DNA from: Glycine soja | Lineage: Eukaryota > Streptophyta > Magnoliopsida > Fabales > Fabaceae | DNA: 64,000 nt | Direction: 5' to 3' | Assembly: GCF_004193775.1 (NCBI RefSeq) | Contig: NC_041011.1 | Span: forward strand, 45,081,167 to 45,145,166 | Part shown: positions 12,588 to 24,706 of the stretch, piece by piece | How positions within the stretch are numbered: the stretch's first letter is position 1 | Layout: the number at the start of each line of letters is the position of its first letter | Program-made: the position numbers and the translations under genes | Notes under the pieces: model-generated | Seen by the model: only the letters and a program-made list of their open reading frames with translations | The model's database searches: none | Told to the model about the DNA's origin: nothing

Positions 12588-13772
12588 ATGCAGAAAACAT
12601 ACTCTTTCTCCTTCATATCCTCTAGTGGCAGTGATAGTGCCTGCTACTTAGAAGCTGACGAAGTTGACAATGAAGATTCCATTTCCCTCTCCCTTGCCCC
12701 TCCTAGCCAGCACCAATTCAAATCCAAGGTCTCTAACCCAAAACACTCTTCTACTATGCCTGATCACCACCAGCAAAACCCTGACCTCATCAGTGGTGTA
12801 ACAGTGGCCCTCCACATTGGCCTTCCCACCACCAAACCTTCTTCTCCTACTCCGATTCACTGTCGATATTGGATCCCTACTCCTCAACAAATCCTCATTG
12901 GGCCCACCCAGTTTTCTTGCACTGTCTGTAACAAAACCTTCAACCGTTTCAACAACATGCAGGTTAGTCAGTACCACCAGAAAATGAACTACCTATACTA
13001 GCCTCTCTTTTTTTAAAATTTTTTTTGGTAAATAATACTGATGAATATTTTAAAAAATAATAATATTAAATTTTTCCCATTAAATAGATTATTTTCCCAT
13101 TACAGGTTAGTTGCAATACAGGTTAGTTGAGGTATGCACACAATGAGAATCAAATACAATTTTTCCCATTAAATAGATTATTTTCACATGTGGGTAGGGC
13201 AGGATTTACAGCATCAACCCTTGGGTTACCATAGTATCATTTTGTTGCACTATTTTGCTCTCAAGAATGGTCTTATATATACGAACGTTATAATGAGTGT
13301 GAAATTTTGTACGTAACACATATAGATGCATATGTGGGGACATGGATCGCAGTATAGGAAAGGAGCGGAGTCATTGAGAGGGTCAAAAGCAGGTTCTTCA
13401 ATGCTGAGGCTACCCTGCTATTGCTGTGAAGAGGGTTGCAAAAACAACATAAACTATCCTAGGTCAAAGCCACTGAAGGATTTCAGGACCCTCCAAACAC
13501 ATTACAAGAGGAAGCACGGAGGGAAGCCATTCGAGTGCAGAAAGTGTCATAAGCCATTTGCAGTGAGAGGAGATTGGAGAACACACGAGAAGAATTGTGG
13601 AAAGCTTTGGTTCTGCGTCTGTGGTTCTGATTTCAAGCACAAGAGGTCCCTTAAAGATCATGTCCGTGCATTCGGCAATGGCCATGCTCCACATAACTTA
13701 TTGAGTGAAGAAAGAGAGAATGAAGGTGGAGATGATGATGACAATGAAGTGGTTGTTTTTACTTTCAAATAA
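12588..13772 (+). CDS. WIP-type C2H2 zinc-finger transcription factor
   Basis: Two exons, 12588-12962 and 13326-13772, joined in phase 0 (ATGCAG|GTTAGT ... ATATAG|ATGCAT), encode 273 residues. Signature elements are [10 protein letters not shown] (71-80), [12 protein letters not shown] (94-105) and the C-terminal WIP domain of four linked zinc fingers. Finger 1 uses C111, C114, H127 and H131 and spans the splice site (NNMQ / [13 protein letters not shown]). It is followed by [10 protein letters not shown]..., [36 protein letters not shown] and [24 protein letters not shown]. The family (TT1, NTT, DOT5) comprises nuclear regulators of seed-coat, transmitting-tract, root and vein development. 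The N-terminus is short for the family, and NKTFNRF replaces the usual FKTFNRY. The start is the first ATG; the same frame is open upstream only through TTG. Which WIP clade it belongs to was not resolved. Confidence 0.93.
13071..13185 (+). repeat. 26-bp direct repeat and repeated donor-like motif inside the WIP intron
   Basis: Identical 26-base segments at 13071-13096 and 13160-13185 (beginning TTTTTCCCATTAAATAG) lie within the 363-base intron. Between them CAGGTTAG occurs twice (13103-13110 and 13119-13126), copying the real donor CAG|GTTAG at 12960-12967. Confidence 0.8.
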
Positions 13773-16700
13773 TAATAATAATAATACTCCAACGTAGGTG
13801 TACGTTAGGCTCTTTTTTTTCGTTGTAACTAGGACTTGGATTGATCCATTAAAAGATTGTACCTTGTCTGTGGTGGAAGAAAAGGAGTGCAAGACAAACA
13901 GTGAAATGAAAGCTAAGGTTCTTGCATTAAAGCTTGAAGTGGCAGTCTTATCAACTTAAAAGGACGTTTTCTTTGATGCTACTTTTGCTGTGATTTTCAG
14001 AGAGAGAAAGAGAGAGTAACGTAACGGAGGTAGTCAAGACTGGAGAGTAATCAGTGAGTGTGGGTGCAGATGAGATGAGAAAAGGGACATGCAGACAAGA
14101 GCAGTCACAGATTCAACTGTTCTTGACTTTGCATTTGCTTGCCAAAGATAACATGCATCTCTATATTACAAATAAGGCTTCTTAAATATTTTTGGCCCCT
14201 GTATAGTTGCACTTACTTTCCAGTATGATATCTACATACATATTAAAACATGGCAATTTGATTTTTATAGTTATGTTTTTTTTTTTCCAATTTGACTCTC
14301 GTCTTGAAATCACTATTGACGATGTTGGTTTAATCATGAGTTCATGGCGTGACTTTCCACCGTTAGTTTTGTAGACTTAACTTTTCATGGTGCCTCGATT
14401 TCAAGAGAGGAGGTGCGTTTGTGACATTATATAGAAAAGGGGTTATTAAGAGAAGAAAGTCTAGAAGGTGTGGATATGGCTGTTGTGGTGGTGGATTGCC
14501 ATTGTATATTTTTTTAATTCAATAAAATATTAATTATTAAATTATTAAATTTTATTTACAGAAAGAAGGATGAAACTCTTGGTATTTTATTTTATTTTTC
14601 TTAACCACTCAAGTCTTGTATCTCCAACCTATAATCTATATATTATGTAAAAAATGTGTGACGAAAAAGAGGGCAGAATGAGTGTGAGTTACGATGGAGC
14701 ACTGATACGTGCTGCTGTTTTTGGGGTTTCACCCAAAGGCCTTTCTTTTGCCTTTTCAGACCAACTACAAACTGATACAACGAAACATTTTCAGACGCTC
14801 TGTATTTACCATTATTACCTCACTGTTTTAACCACCCTTTCTGTATGAACTACGAGAAATTATATTTATAAAAACAAAATATTCAATTACAATAGAGATT
14901 TAAAAAAGAGAAAAAAAATAATATTATAAAAATATCATATAAATAATATACCTCACAAATTATTTGATTAACTCTAATATTTTAAAGCACCTATTTTTTT
15001 ATTCGTATCTTTACATTTTTATATTTCTTTATAATATTTTTCATTTTATGTACAAATTTTCACACTTTCAGTCAGTTTGGTTGGATGCTAATCTTTTTTT
15101 TCTTCTTGAAACTAATTTCATCTCTTACAGCAAGAATTGAAAAAGACATATTACAGCTCTCTTATTCCCAAATAAATACATATAATTAAACTCGTTACCT
15201 TTGTTGTAAGTTGGTCTTGGAAATAAACATAAGCAGGTGCATTAACTGTCACGGATTGAATTTTAATCACATTGCCTACAACAAAAGTGATTGCAGGTTA
15301 TATTTAACAAAAATAATAATAACCGAGATGAATACAGGGTTTAAAAAGATAATTTTGAAAATTTCAAGTAGCAAATACAATGAAATTGTTTTTGAAGGAT
15401 CAAAACTAATATGGCCATGCCATAACCATAAATCCATAATAGTAATAATAATCAAAACAATTACGTATGTGTGTGTATATATATATATACACACACATAG
15501 TGCATGGCCATTCTCAGCATTTTTCTTTGCTCGGTGCTGTCTTGTGCCATTTGCGTTGAAGCCTTTTGCCCTTTTTCGTTTTCTTCCCCTCTGGCTTCTT
15601 TCTTCTTTTATGTTACATGAAAAAGTAGATTGAAAAGGAACCATATATAAAAAGATTTGAAAACCTAGATAAGATCATTAAATAACTAATTGTATATGCA
15701 CCATGCATGCTTTCATCTTGAAATTGAAAGTGCGCTCCTTTTTTCATGTTTTTAATTGATTTTCATTAATTAATATTGGAAAATAATAATGTTATTTATA
15801 TACCATTTTATTTTACATCAATGGAAAGACACAAGAAATTTTAAAGTGTAACTAAGTCTCATACTAAAATATGACCAATCTAAAAGAAGAAAACTTATTC
15901 ACCCGAAGACAAAAGTCCAAATTACGGTGATTATCCCTATATGTCATTTTATTTTACATTTTCCCACCATTTTTATATAATGAAATAAAAAACCACACAT
16001 TTTATTATACTCTTTTCTTTTTTGCGTTAAAATTAATAATAAAAAAAAGAATGTGAACTATATGATGTAAGTCAGAAGGTTCATTAGAATTTAACACTTG
16101 GAGACTCGGGGGTCTTGCAGGGATACAGTTGGAAAACATAAATTATTTAAAGGTGTTAAGATAAACTCCTGTATTATTAAAAAAAAAACTCATGTATATT
16201 GTTTGAAAAGGAAAAATGATTCTAATTAATACATAATTTCTATTTAAAAAATAATTTCCCACACCCTTAAAAAGAATGTGATAATGTACCAAAATAATTA
16301 TTAAAATATGTAAAAAAATAATGTGATATGACAGTATAGAGGAGAGAAAGAAAGGAGAAAAACAAAAGAAAATAAAAAGTTATGTGATAAAGAATATGAT
16401 AAAAAAAATAAGATAAAATAAATGCAAGAGAAAGAAACATGAAAAAAAAATAGTTATCTTTATCATAACTCTCGATAGATACCTTTAATTTTGAAATAGA
16501 GAAAAGAAAAAAACATTATATAAAAGAAGTTATTATCCAATAAATTTGGCCATGTGAGGGTTATAAAGAAGTTATTTTATCTAAGATCTATCTATCTGTT
16601 TGAAAAGTAATGCGATGAGGAAAAAAAGTTCACATAGAATTACCAAAATAAAATAAGAGGCAGAATACTGAAGGCTTAAAAGCCCAAAGTCTTATTGATG

Positions 16701-19484
16701 CACTTATTTTCCAGTTGGGCACCCCCAAACGCTGCTGGCACTCATGACCCAAATGGAAGGAAAAAAACAAAATACCTTCTCGATCTAAAATAATTCTACT
16801 TCATCCTCAAGTATTTATACTTTTAAAATAATTGTTTTTCTGTTTAAATTTGAGCTATTTATTTATTTAAATAAAAATATAATTATTTATCTTATAATTA
16901 AGGTATGCAAAAAAAATTATTTAATGATTTAGAATTTTCTTAAATTAAAAAATCTATATAATATACAAATATTTGTCCGTTTGAAAGGAAATAATAAGAA
17001 AAGGAATAATTTTAAAATTTTCTAATATATTGATTTTTTTGACATATTTAATATTTTTTTATAATGTAATAGTTTTTTTAGTTTATACATTAAATATATA
17101 AAGCGTTACTTAGAACACGCATGTTCTTCTGTTTTCCTAATTTCAAAAGCGAAAGCGACTATTAGAAGAAGACCGAGTGTATGATACGCTTGATCTTGTG
17201 CACCCATCATTTCTAGTACTCCCAAGACTATGAAAACAAGGATGGATATAAATATCACAATTCGTTTTGAAAAATTCCAAATCCTGTCATTAATTATGGC
17301 AGGTATATATATATTGGAATTTATGAGAGACTACACTACTTGCTATTTCATTTCCACAAATACTTTTTGAATCAGTAAATGCTGAAAACATAACAGTGTT
17401 TCCTTCGCCCTTGTCATCTCATAAGTATGATATAATAAATTACCAATTGACATTTTATGAAGCAGAAGGTTAATATAATGAGTTTAATAAATTTTGTTTT
17501 GAAGTTTTTTTTTTATATAGAATACTTTCACTAGTATGATATACAATTATACTCAACTAATAATTTACTATGAATAACTTTTCTTAGAAGCAAAATGAAT
17601 TAATTCATTGAAATTAAATAGAATTTACAATAATTAACAACTAGCTAGATAGTGTGAAGATATTAAGTGGGCTCAAACTTAAATCCTAACCTAAATTAAA
17701 TTGACAAATCTGTCTAATTTAGGTACGTCGTAATAACTTTCATGAACACGAATGAAACAATTAATTGGAAGAAGAATAACGTTTTGTTTGAGTTTGAATT
17801 TTGATTGTTAGAAGGAAAGGTTAAGAAATTTTGAGTACTTAATTATTCGATAACTAGAATTAAAAACAGATTATTTTAACATTTTAGAGGATATATATCA
17901 TCAAATCATCAAAGTTAGGAAATTAATATAATCTGTATATCCACCTCAAATTAATATATTTCGTGTTTTTTGTTCTCATTTTTATATATCCGATAAAAAT
18001 TTATAAACAGGAAGACATACGGAACAAGTCCTTCTGAGAAATTCCTAGACGATGGAAACGATTTTCATCCCTTGTAGGAGTATCTAATATTTAATCTTTT
18101 TCAATAATAATAATAATAATAACTTTTTGCTCAAAAAAAATGTGGAAGTCCTTGAGCAGGCTTCGATTCTAACATCAAGCAATCTCTTGATAATTAAGTT
18201 TAGTGAGATGTTTAATTAAATATTATGAATTTAATTAGAATGTAAGGATAATGTAAATTTCTCTAATATTAATAATTAAATAATTGTGTCTCATAATAAG
18301 AATAGTAAAAAATATTATACTCCGTGATTAATGTGTATATCAGAATTGAAGAAAACTGGACAGTTTAATTAGCAGTCACAAAAAAACAATAAAAACAGTC
18401 AAATGGTAATTAATGCGGCGATTTTCCGTGAACGTATGTAGAAGTTGCGAAGAAATTAGTTTCAGACAAATATTTGATCAATCATCATTCATCACAGTAA
18501 TGAAAGAACAATTTCAACCATATACGCATACCATACCATAGTGATTATACACATACACATAAAAATTGTATTATACTAGTAGAAATATATAGAAGTATCA
18601 TTCTTTCGGAAGTAGCAACTGCAATAAATATAAAGTTTGTATGTAATATTCATGGGAATGTGCTAATTAAGGACTCCATAATAATAATAATAATAATAAA
18701 GTAAAATATTAGGATGTCAGATTCTCTACGCATGTGGTTACGTTTGAAATCTTCGGTTGCATGCACACGTACGTATGTGATACGTATATCCAAACCTAGC
18801 GTTAGAAAAAAATGAATTGAGCATGAAGCCCGTAACTGGATTGTGAGATGGCGAAACTCATCAAACCAATACTACTACAATAAATGTATATTTCCATATT
18901 GTATATTTTATAAAATAAATGCGTGCTTTCATATAATTAATGGAATATGAAAATTAATATTTATTTTCATATAATGTATATTATGCAACCAAAAAAAATA
19001 TAATGTATATTATAATTATACTTTACAATAAATAAATGTATTTGATCTTATAAATTATATTTTAGATTTATAATGAAAATTTTAAATTGTGAAACGGTGT
19101 ATTATATATTTTCTATCCGGTGACAATTTTTTTAAAAAGATTATTGAAATTTAATTTAAAAATAAAGATAAAAGAATAGAGTAAAAGTGATATACAATTA
19201 AAAAATTCAATATACAAATAAAGATTAAAAAAATAGAAAAATCAGATGATTAAGAGAATTTTTTTTAGCTAATTTTGGATATTAGTTTGTGAAATGTATT
19301 TTCAAAAGAATAAAGAGAAACAAATATTAAAAATATCTACATAAGAGAACAAAAGGAGTGACACTTTTACTCTTTTAAATTATGTATTAATTAATAATAT
19401 AGAAATATATTAATATTTTTTTAACAATTTTTAAAATACTAGTCATTATTAAGTTAAATTAAGATAATATTTAAAAATAATTTT
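13773..19484. other. Intergenic AT-rich DNA downstream of the WIP gene
   Basis: Contains TAA/ATA runs near 13764-13786, 18103-18121 and 18678-18700, and a 34-base palindrome (separate entry). Frames at 14654-14848 and 15211-15644 have no recognisable family; the latter straddles the palindrome. Nothing else is supported. Confidence 0.5.
15466..15499. repeat. 34-bp perfect palindrome, (TG)n(TA)n(CA)n
   Basis: TATGTGTGTGT, an alternating TA core, then ACACACACATA is self-complementary over all 34 bases, centred at 15482/15483. It is pure alternating purine-pyrimidine, so it is a candidate cruciform or Z-DNA-forming site. Confidence 0.9.
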
Positions 19485-19890
19485 TTTCTTTAATTTAAAT
19501 TTCTAAAATATTTTTTTTCTTACTTTTCTTTTTTCTAAAGGACGAGCTTGAATGTGACTAAGATATTACTGATGAAGAATAGACTAATTCTAAATTATAT
19601 TGGTTTATGTTATATTGCGATAGTGTGTACAACTTGCAACTTGAATTTGTATTTTGAAATATTATAAGCTATATATGAAATATAATGTTTCTTTAATTTA
19701 AATTTTAAAACAAGTCTTCTCTCCTTACTTTTCTTTTTTTAAAAGATGAGCGTGAATGTGACCCAGATATTAGAAAAGAAAGAATAGACTAATTCTAAAA
19801 TGTATTTACTAATTTATGCATAATTATATTGCGATATTATATCTAATTTAAATTTGTATTTTGAATTACATTATAAGTTATATATGAAAT
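19485..19890. repeat. Tandem duplication, two diverged copies with a 203-bp period
   Basis: Copy one runs about 19485-19687 and copy two about 19688-19890. Shared landmarks in order are TTTCTTTAATTTAAATTT, CTTACTTTTCTTTTTT, GAATGTGAC, AGAATAGACTAATTCTAAA, ATATTGCGATA, AATTTGTATTTTGAA and TATATATGAAAT. There are many substitutions and small indels, so the duplication is old. No coding content. Confidence 0.85.
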
Positions 19891-20544
19891 GTAATATTCG
19901 ATATTGAATTAATTTATATATTTTATGATTTATTTTAATATTTACATACTCTTTTGAAAAATCAATTAAATTCAAACCACATATATTCTGTATATAAAGT
20001 AATCATGCTTTACAAAAATTTATATTTAACATAACTCAGTATTACTACTATTAGTTAAACTATAATATCTTTATATGGGTTGGTCATATCCATATGATAA
20101 TGCAAGCTGAAATCATGAAAATGGAAAGCACCGCACATGTGATATACATGAACAAAGTTACAAAACAAACTTAAAAGTAAATCTCATACAAGGAATTGAT
20201 TTATTATAAGGCGATAAATTTCAATTCATTTTTGTTTTTTTGTCGGAGATAGCTGTTCAGAGTTAATGTCCTGTGTCTAAAAAAATTACTTCTCATAGAA
20301 AACATTTATAATAAGAAAAAAGAATAACAAAATAAACAGTCGTATTCCTAGCTCGTTCCTTTTTTTTTTTTTGTTAAGAAAATTTCTGTTCAACAATTTT
20401 TCTTGCCCTAATTTTTCCTTTTTCTTTTTGTCTGAGACTATACACCTTTTGTGAGTGGCAACTTGCAACAACACCATCACCATCTCTACCTCATGAATTC
20501 AACAGTTACAAAATTCACAAAAGAAACTCAAAAACTATGTAATG
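19891..20544. other. 3' flank of the RAV gene
   Basis: AT-rich intergenic DNA that includes the likely 3' untranslated region of the minus-strand RAV gene. No separate gene is seen. Confidence 0.5.
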
Positions 20545-21600
20545 TTACAAAGCTCCAATTACTTTTAACTTCTTGCAACATTCAAATGCAAACAGTTCCA
20601 TCTCTTTTCTCTTCCCTACACCATCCGAACCGGGTACGGGTAGTTTCAAAAGGTTGACCCCGAAAAGCCGAACCATCTGAACCGGCTCAACGACCGGTCC
20701 AATCGGAACAAACAAACCGCCAGCATTATTGTTAACCTCACCACTCCTCGCCTTGCAGTCTATATATAGCTGCCGGTCCGGTCCGGTCGACTTGAAGAAC
20801 TGAACCGCGTCACCGGCTCGAAGATTCTTCTCCTTAACGAACCGGCTCCATCCTTTGGTAAGCACGTAGCTCTGGCTACTGTTCCAATAAGAGTAACGAA
20901 ACCGCCACACTTTCCCTCCAACGTCCTCAAAGTTCAACAACATTCCCTTCGCCGCCGAAGCCCCCGCCACGCACGGCGAGCTTTCGTCGCCGGATCCGCT
21001 TAACGGAAAGTGCTTCTCCGCGTGCTGCTTCGGTATCACTAATCGATTCAGCTTCCCGACGTCGCTCGGCGTAACCGTTTTCTCGAACAGCTGCTCACGC
21101 GCTTTCGCGTCGAACACACCGCTCGACGCGGTGTCAGCGTCGAGGCGGCGCCTACCACCGCGCGTGCTCTGCTGGAGCTCGTCGTCGTAGGTGTGCTTGC
21201 GGAGCATGTCGACGATCTCGAACTTGGAATGCGAGTTGAGGAACTCGGACTCGGCGTCGTCGGAGGCGGCGGGAGGCTTGAAGTTGGTGACGGCGTCGGG
21301 GCCGCGGAAGCGCAGCGCGGCGATGTCGTAGGCTCTGGCGGCTTCGTCTTCCTCGTTGAAAGTGCCGAGCCACACGCGCTGGTGCTTCTCGTAAATCTGA
21401 GCTCCCCAGCGACCGTTCGGTTGCGGCACCACGCCTTTGTATTTCGACGAAGGGAGTTTCCGGGATTCGGCCTCGCCGGAAACGCAACAACCGTCGGGGT
21501 CGACGACGGCGCTTGCAACGCTGCCGACGCGGCTGGGCGGCGGAACGGAAAGAGAGTCGCTGGATGTGGTGGTTTCGTCTGTGACACAGCCTCCATCCAT
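20545..21600 (-). CDS. RAV/TEMPRANILLO-type AP2-B3 transcription repressor
   Basis: Single-exon gene encoding 351 residues, the usual size and structure of the RAV family. The AP2 domain (about 52-107) shows [37 protein letters not shown] and [10 protein letters not shown]. The B3 domain (about 170-285) shows [45 protein letters not shown] and GDAVQF. The B3 repression motif RLFGVNL (311-317) follows, and the C-terminus is basic (GKRKEMELF...CCKKLKV). RAV/TEM proteins are nuclear repressors that delay flowering by acting on FT and gibberellin genes and restrain growth; AP2 binds CAACA and B3 binds CACCTG. The gene is much more GC-rich than its surroundings, which produces long shadow frames on both strands. 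The start is the first ATG of the open frame, with a TATA box about 180 bases upstream. Confidence 0.97.
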   Translation of the reverse strand: MDGGCVTDETTTSSDSLSVPPPSRVGSVASAVVDPDGCCVSGEAESRKLPSSKYKGVVPQPNGRWGAQIYEKHQRVWLGTFNEEDEAARAYDIAALRFRGPDAVTNFKPPAASDDAESEFLNSHSKFEIVDMLRKHTYDDELQQSTRGGRRRLDADTASSGVFDAKAREQLFEKTVTPSDVGKLNRLVIPKQHAEKHFPLSGSGDESSPCVAGASAAKGMLLNFEDVGGKVWRFRYSYWNSSQSYVLTKGWSRFVKEKNLRAGDAVQFFKSTGPDRQLYIDCKARSGEVNNNAGGLFVPIGPVVEPVQMVRLFGVNLLKLPVPGSDGVGKRKEMELFAFECCKKLKVIGAL

Positions 21601-21697
21601 TTTGTGTTGGTAATTAATTAACTTTGGTTTGTGTGAAGTGAGTGCAGATAAGGGTTTTGGTTTGGTTTGGTTAGGTTATTGTTGAGTATTGTAAGTG

Positions 21698-21706
21698 CTA
21701 TAGCAT
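21698..21706 (-). promoter_or_regulatory. Two-codon upstream ORF in the RAV 5' leader
   Basis: Reading towards the RAV start, ATG CTA TAG lies about 98 bases upstream of the main ATG and downstream of the probable TATA box. If it is in the mRNA it is a near-minimal uORF that could lower translation. Confidence 0.4.
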
Positions 21707-21778
21707 GAAGTAGGAAGAAACAGAGAGAAACTTGAGAATAGGTATGGTTTGGTTTGAGGGAGAAGGATATTATGTATG

Positions 21779-21792
21779 TATATATATATATA
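21779..21792 (-). promoter_or_regulatory. Probable TATA box of the RAV gene
   Basis: An uninterrupted TATATATATATATA run on the minus strand, about 180 bases upstream of the start codon, is followed by a C/T-rich leader. Spacing implies a transcription start near 21750. A dinucleotide repeat can mimic this motif. Confidence 0.5.
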
Positions 21793-24664
21793 GGAGGAAC
21801 CTGAGCTAATGTAATGAGGTTTTTATGATTTAGGCATCATGGAAGATTACTTATATAATATTATTTCATTAAATGTGAGCGTGTATGGAGGATGGGTGGG
21901 TCAACTATTGGAGACGGAGGAAGATTCATTGTGTGTGAGAGAGAGGTTTCAATGGGAAATTAGGAAAAAGGATAAGATCACTAGATGTGGGTCACTTGAC
22001 AATTTGAATTTCATAAAATGAGCTAACAATACAAATATAAGGGCAGGGCAGTCATATATTCATACATTATAAATTCGGAAATTGTGAACGTTCACCTTAT
22101 TTTTAGGCGGAATGGGATGAAGGAAATGAATAGATAGAGAAAAAAAAATAATATTATCTTCCTTTTTATTTATAATAATCAAATTATAAGAAATAAGTTA
22201 CAATATAAAATATCATACTATAACTTATTTCTTATTAAAAAAATCAGAAATAATAATAAATACATATGATGTGACGTAGAAGGTGAAAAAGAGAAAAAAA
22301 ATGAGATAAAAATAGATGTAAAATAAAATATATGAATGAATTGAATATCATTATTTTTACATATTTGGGATGTGTGGATAAATAGAAGAGAAAAATAGTG
22401 AACAACAAAGAAAAAAAAATGATAAATTTGATAATGATGTGATGTGAAGAGTTCGTTAACTTTTTTTAATATTTTTTTTATGAAAAAGGAAAATTAGTTA
22501 TATTTATTATTTTACCTCTCTCTTTTTCTTATTAGGAGAATGACCCTAATTCAATTGAGGTCTTTCTAAATCACATTGGCACCCTTTGGCTTTTTTTAGA
22601 AAACACTTATCTCTTCTAAATAACATTAAAGAAAGGGTGTGTGTCACTATATTAAATAAAAAAAAAAAGGTGTGTGTTACAATAAATATGCAGGAGGTAA
22701 GTGTTTGTTTAAAATTATGTCATCAAAAAGACTTAGGAAAGATTAGTGTAATTTTTTTATTTCTGTTTTTTACCTCTCTTTTCTTTATCATCCACCTCAT
22801 TTTTAGGTGAACACTTACGATTTTCATGAGATAATAAGAGTATAATCACTAATTTTTAAAAAAAACGAAAAATGTTAGTAATATAACATATATTCTCTGA
22901 CACACAGTCTTTAATTAATTAATATGATTTGAATTTATTAAACATTACAAATTTTTTTAACTCCTACTTATTTTTAACGGGTTTTACTCATAGCTTCATA
23001 ATTTTTAATAACTTTTAACAAATAATGAAAAATGTGTTAGAATGACGGTGTCAAACAATATGTTATTAGCTAGCACTTCTCTTTTTAAAATGTGATAATT
23101 AATAATTATAGAGTAATATTATTTTCTTCTATAAATCTTCTTATTACCTTGTAACAATAAAAAAAAATCTATAATGTTATAAACAAAAATATTAGATAAA
23201 AAAGTAAATACATTCAATATCTTGAAAATATAAAACACCTTCAATACTTATTAAATAAAAAGTAGAAGAATTTAAAATCGTTCATAATAATAATCATTAC
23301 GTTTTTAAAGTGTATTAATGCTATTTTACAATTAATATTTGTTTATTTTAAATAATTTAATATAAAAAAAATAATTTTTATGAAATTTATTAATTAAAAC
23401 TGTGGTTTCTAATTTTAATTTTAAAATTAAATAAAGAAAATAAAAAATACAAGTTAGTCCCAATAACCTGTACGAGATAATAATTTGAACTAATAATGAA
23501 ATAGTTTAATATTTATAATAATTTTATCTGACATGTCGCTAATAAAAAAAATGTAGTATATGTGATGCATTGAAAAAAAAAACAACTCAAATTTAATATA
23601 ACCGAAGGTAAAATGACCTAAAACGAGACTTCCATTTGAAACCTGCTAGAGTCGCTTTAAGACAAGAATTTTGTCAATATCCGAATGAAAAATAATCTTA
23701 CACCAAAATGATATACAAAAACATTTAGTGATCTTATTTTGAAAAGGGTTAAGAATAAAAAAAAATCCATATATGGAATTACCTCATAAATTGGGCAGTA
23801 TCCGATTAAAGCATTAAAAGCACATATTGATGAATATTATATTTAAAGAAAGAAGACTTATTTGGTAAGTTTATAAAATTTTCTGGTGTAGAGATGGGGA
23901 ATTGCATGCCTTAGAGTTGTGGGTAGTGTATGTGAGGCAGGACCCACATGAGGGAGGGGTGTGGACCATGAGTTGGTGAAGTTCATATTACCCAACATGA
24001 TGGGGTTCACGAGGAGTGTGGACCTTGATTTACTCATGTTCATCCCCCCTTAGCTTTGCATTGCTAGCTGCTACTGGACAACCACTCAACATGCCTCTCT
24101 CTCCTCTTTTTATCTCCTTATCTTAACTCAACTCTTTCTATCTATTTCAAAATAATAAATATATTAGCTTCATCAAAATATACTCTATTATTAATTTGTT
24201 GTTTGTTAGGAGGATATACTGTGATATTTTGAAATATGCATCATCAACCCAATTATTTGAGTCTTGCTCCATTATCTTGGGTAAGGAAGTATATATGAGT
24301 TTGTTCCCTTTAACTTTTTAACAAGTTTAAAGTAAGGAAAATTGTTCTTCAACATCCCGTGTGTCATTAAATACCCACTAAGACAAAGATAAAAGAGAAC
24401 GAATGGTAACTATTATAAGAGATATGATGTTATCATGCCACAAAAAGAGAGTTTTGAGAGAAATGATAAATATTAATCAGGAGTTTAAAAGAAAATAAAT
24501 GTCCAAACTCCAAATAGAGGAGAGGAATCTTATATATTATTTTGTATTTAAATTTTGTTTATCCGAGAGTCATGGATAGACTTTAAAAATACCAGTGATG
24601 ATTTTTATTTAAGCATGTTTTTTATAAATATCATCATCGTCATTAAATAATAATAAATAGGGTA

Positions 24665-24666
<2 letters not shown>

Positions 24667-24706
<40 letters not shown>
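24667..24706. repeat. (TTA)n microsatellite, about 13 units
   Basis: Uninterrupted TTA triplets over about 40 bases; likely polymorphic. Confidence 0.95.

Noticed and set aside
21193..21621. 142-codon plus-strand open frame antisense to the RAV gene
   Set aside because: It is a shadow of the GC-rich RAV coding sequence; no family resemblance and no own promoter. The minus-strand alternative frames at 21048-21596 and 21152-21490 are rejected for the same reason.
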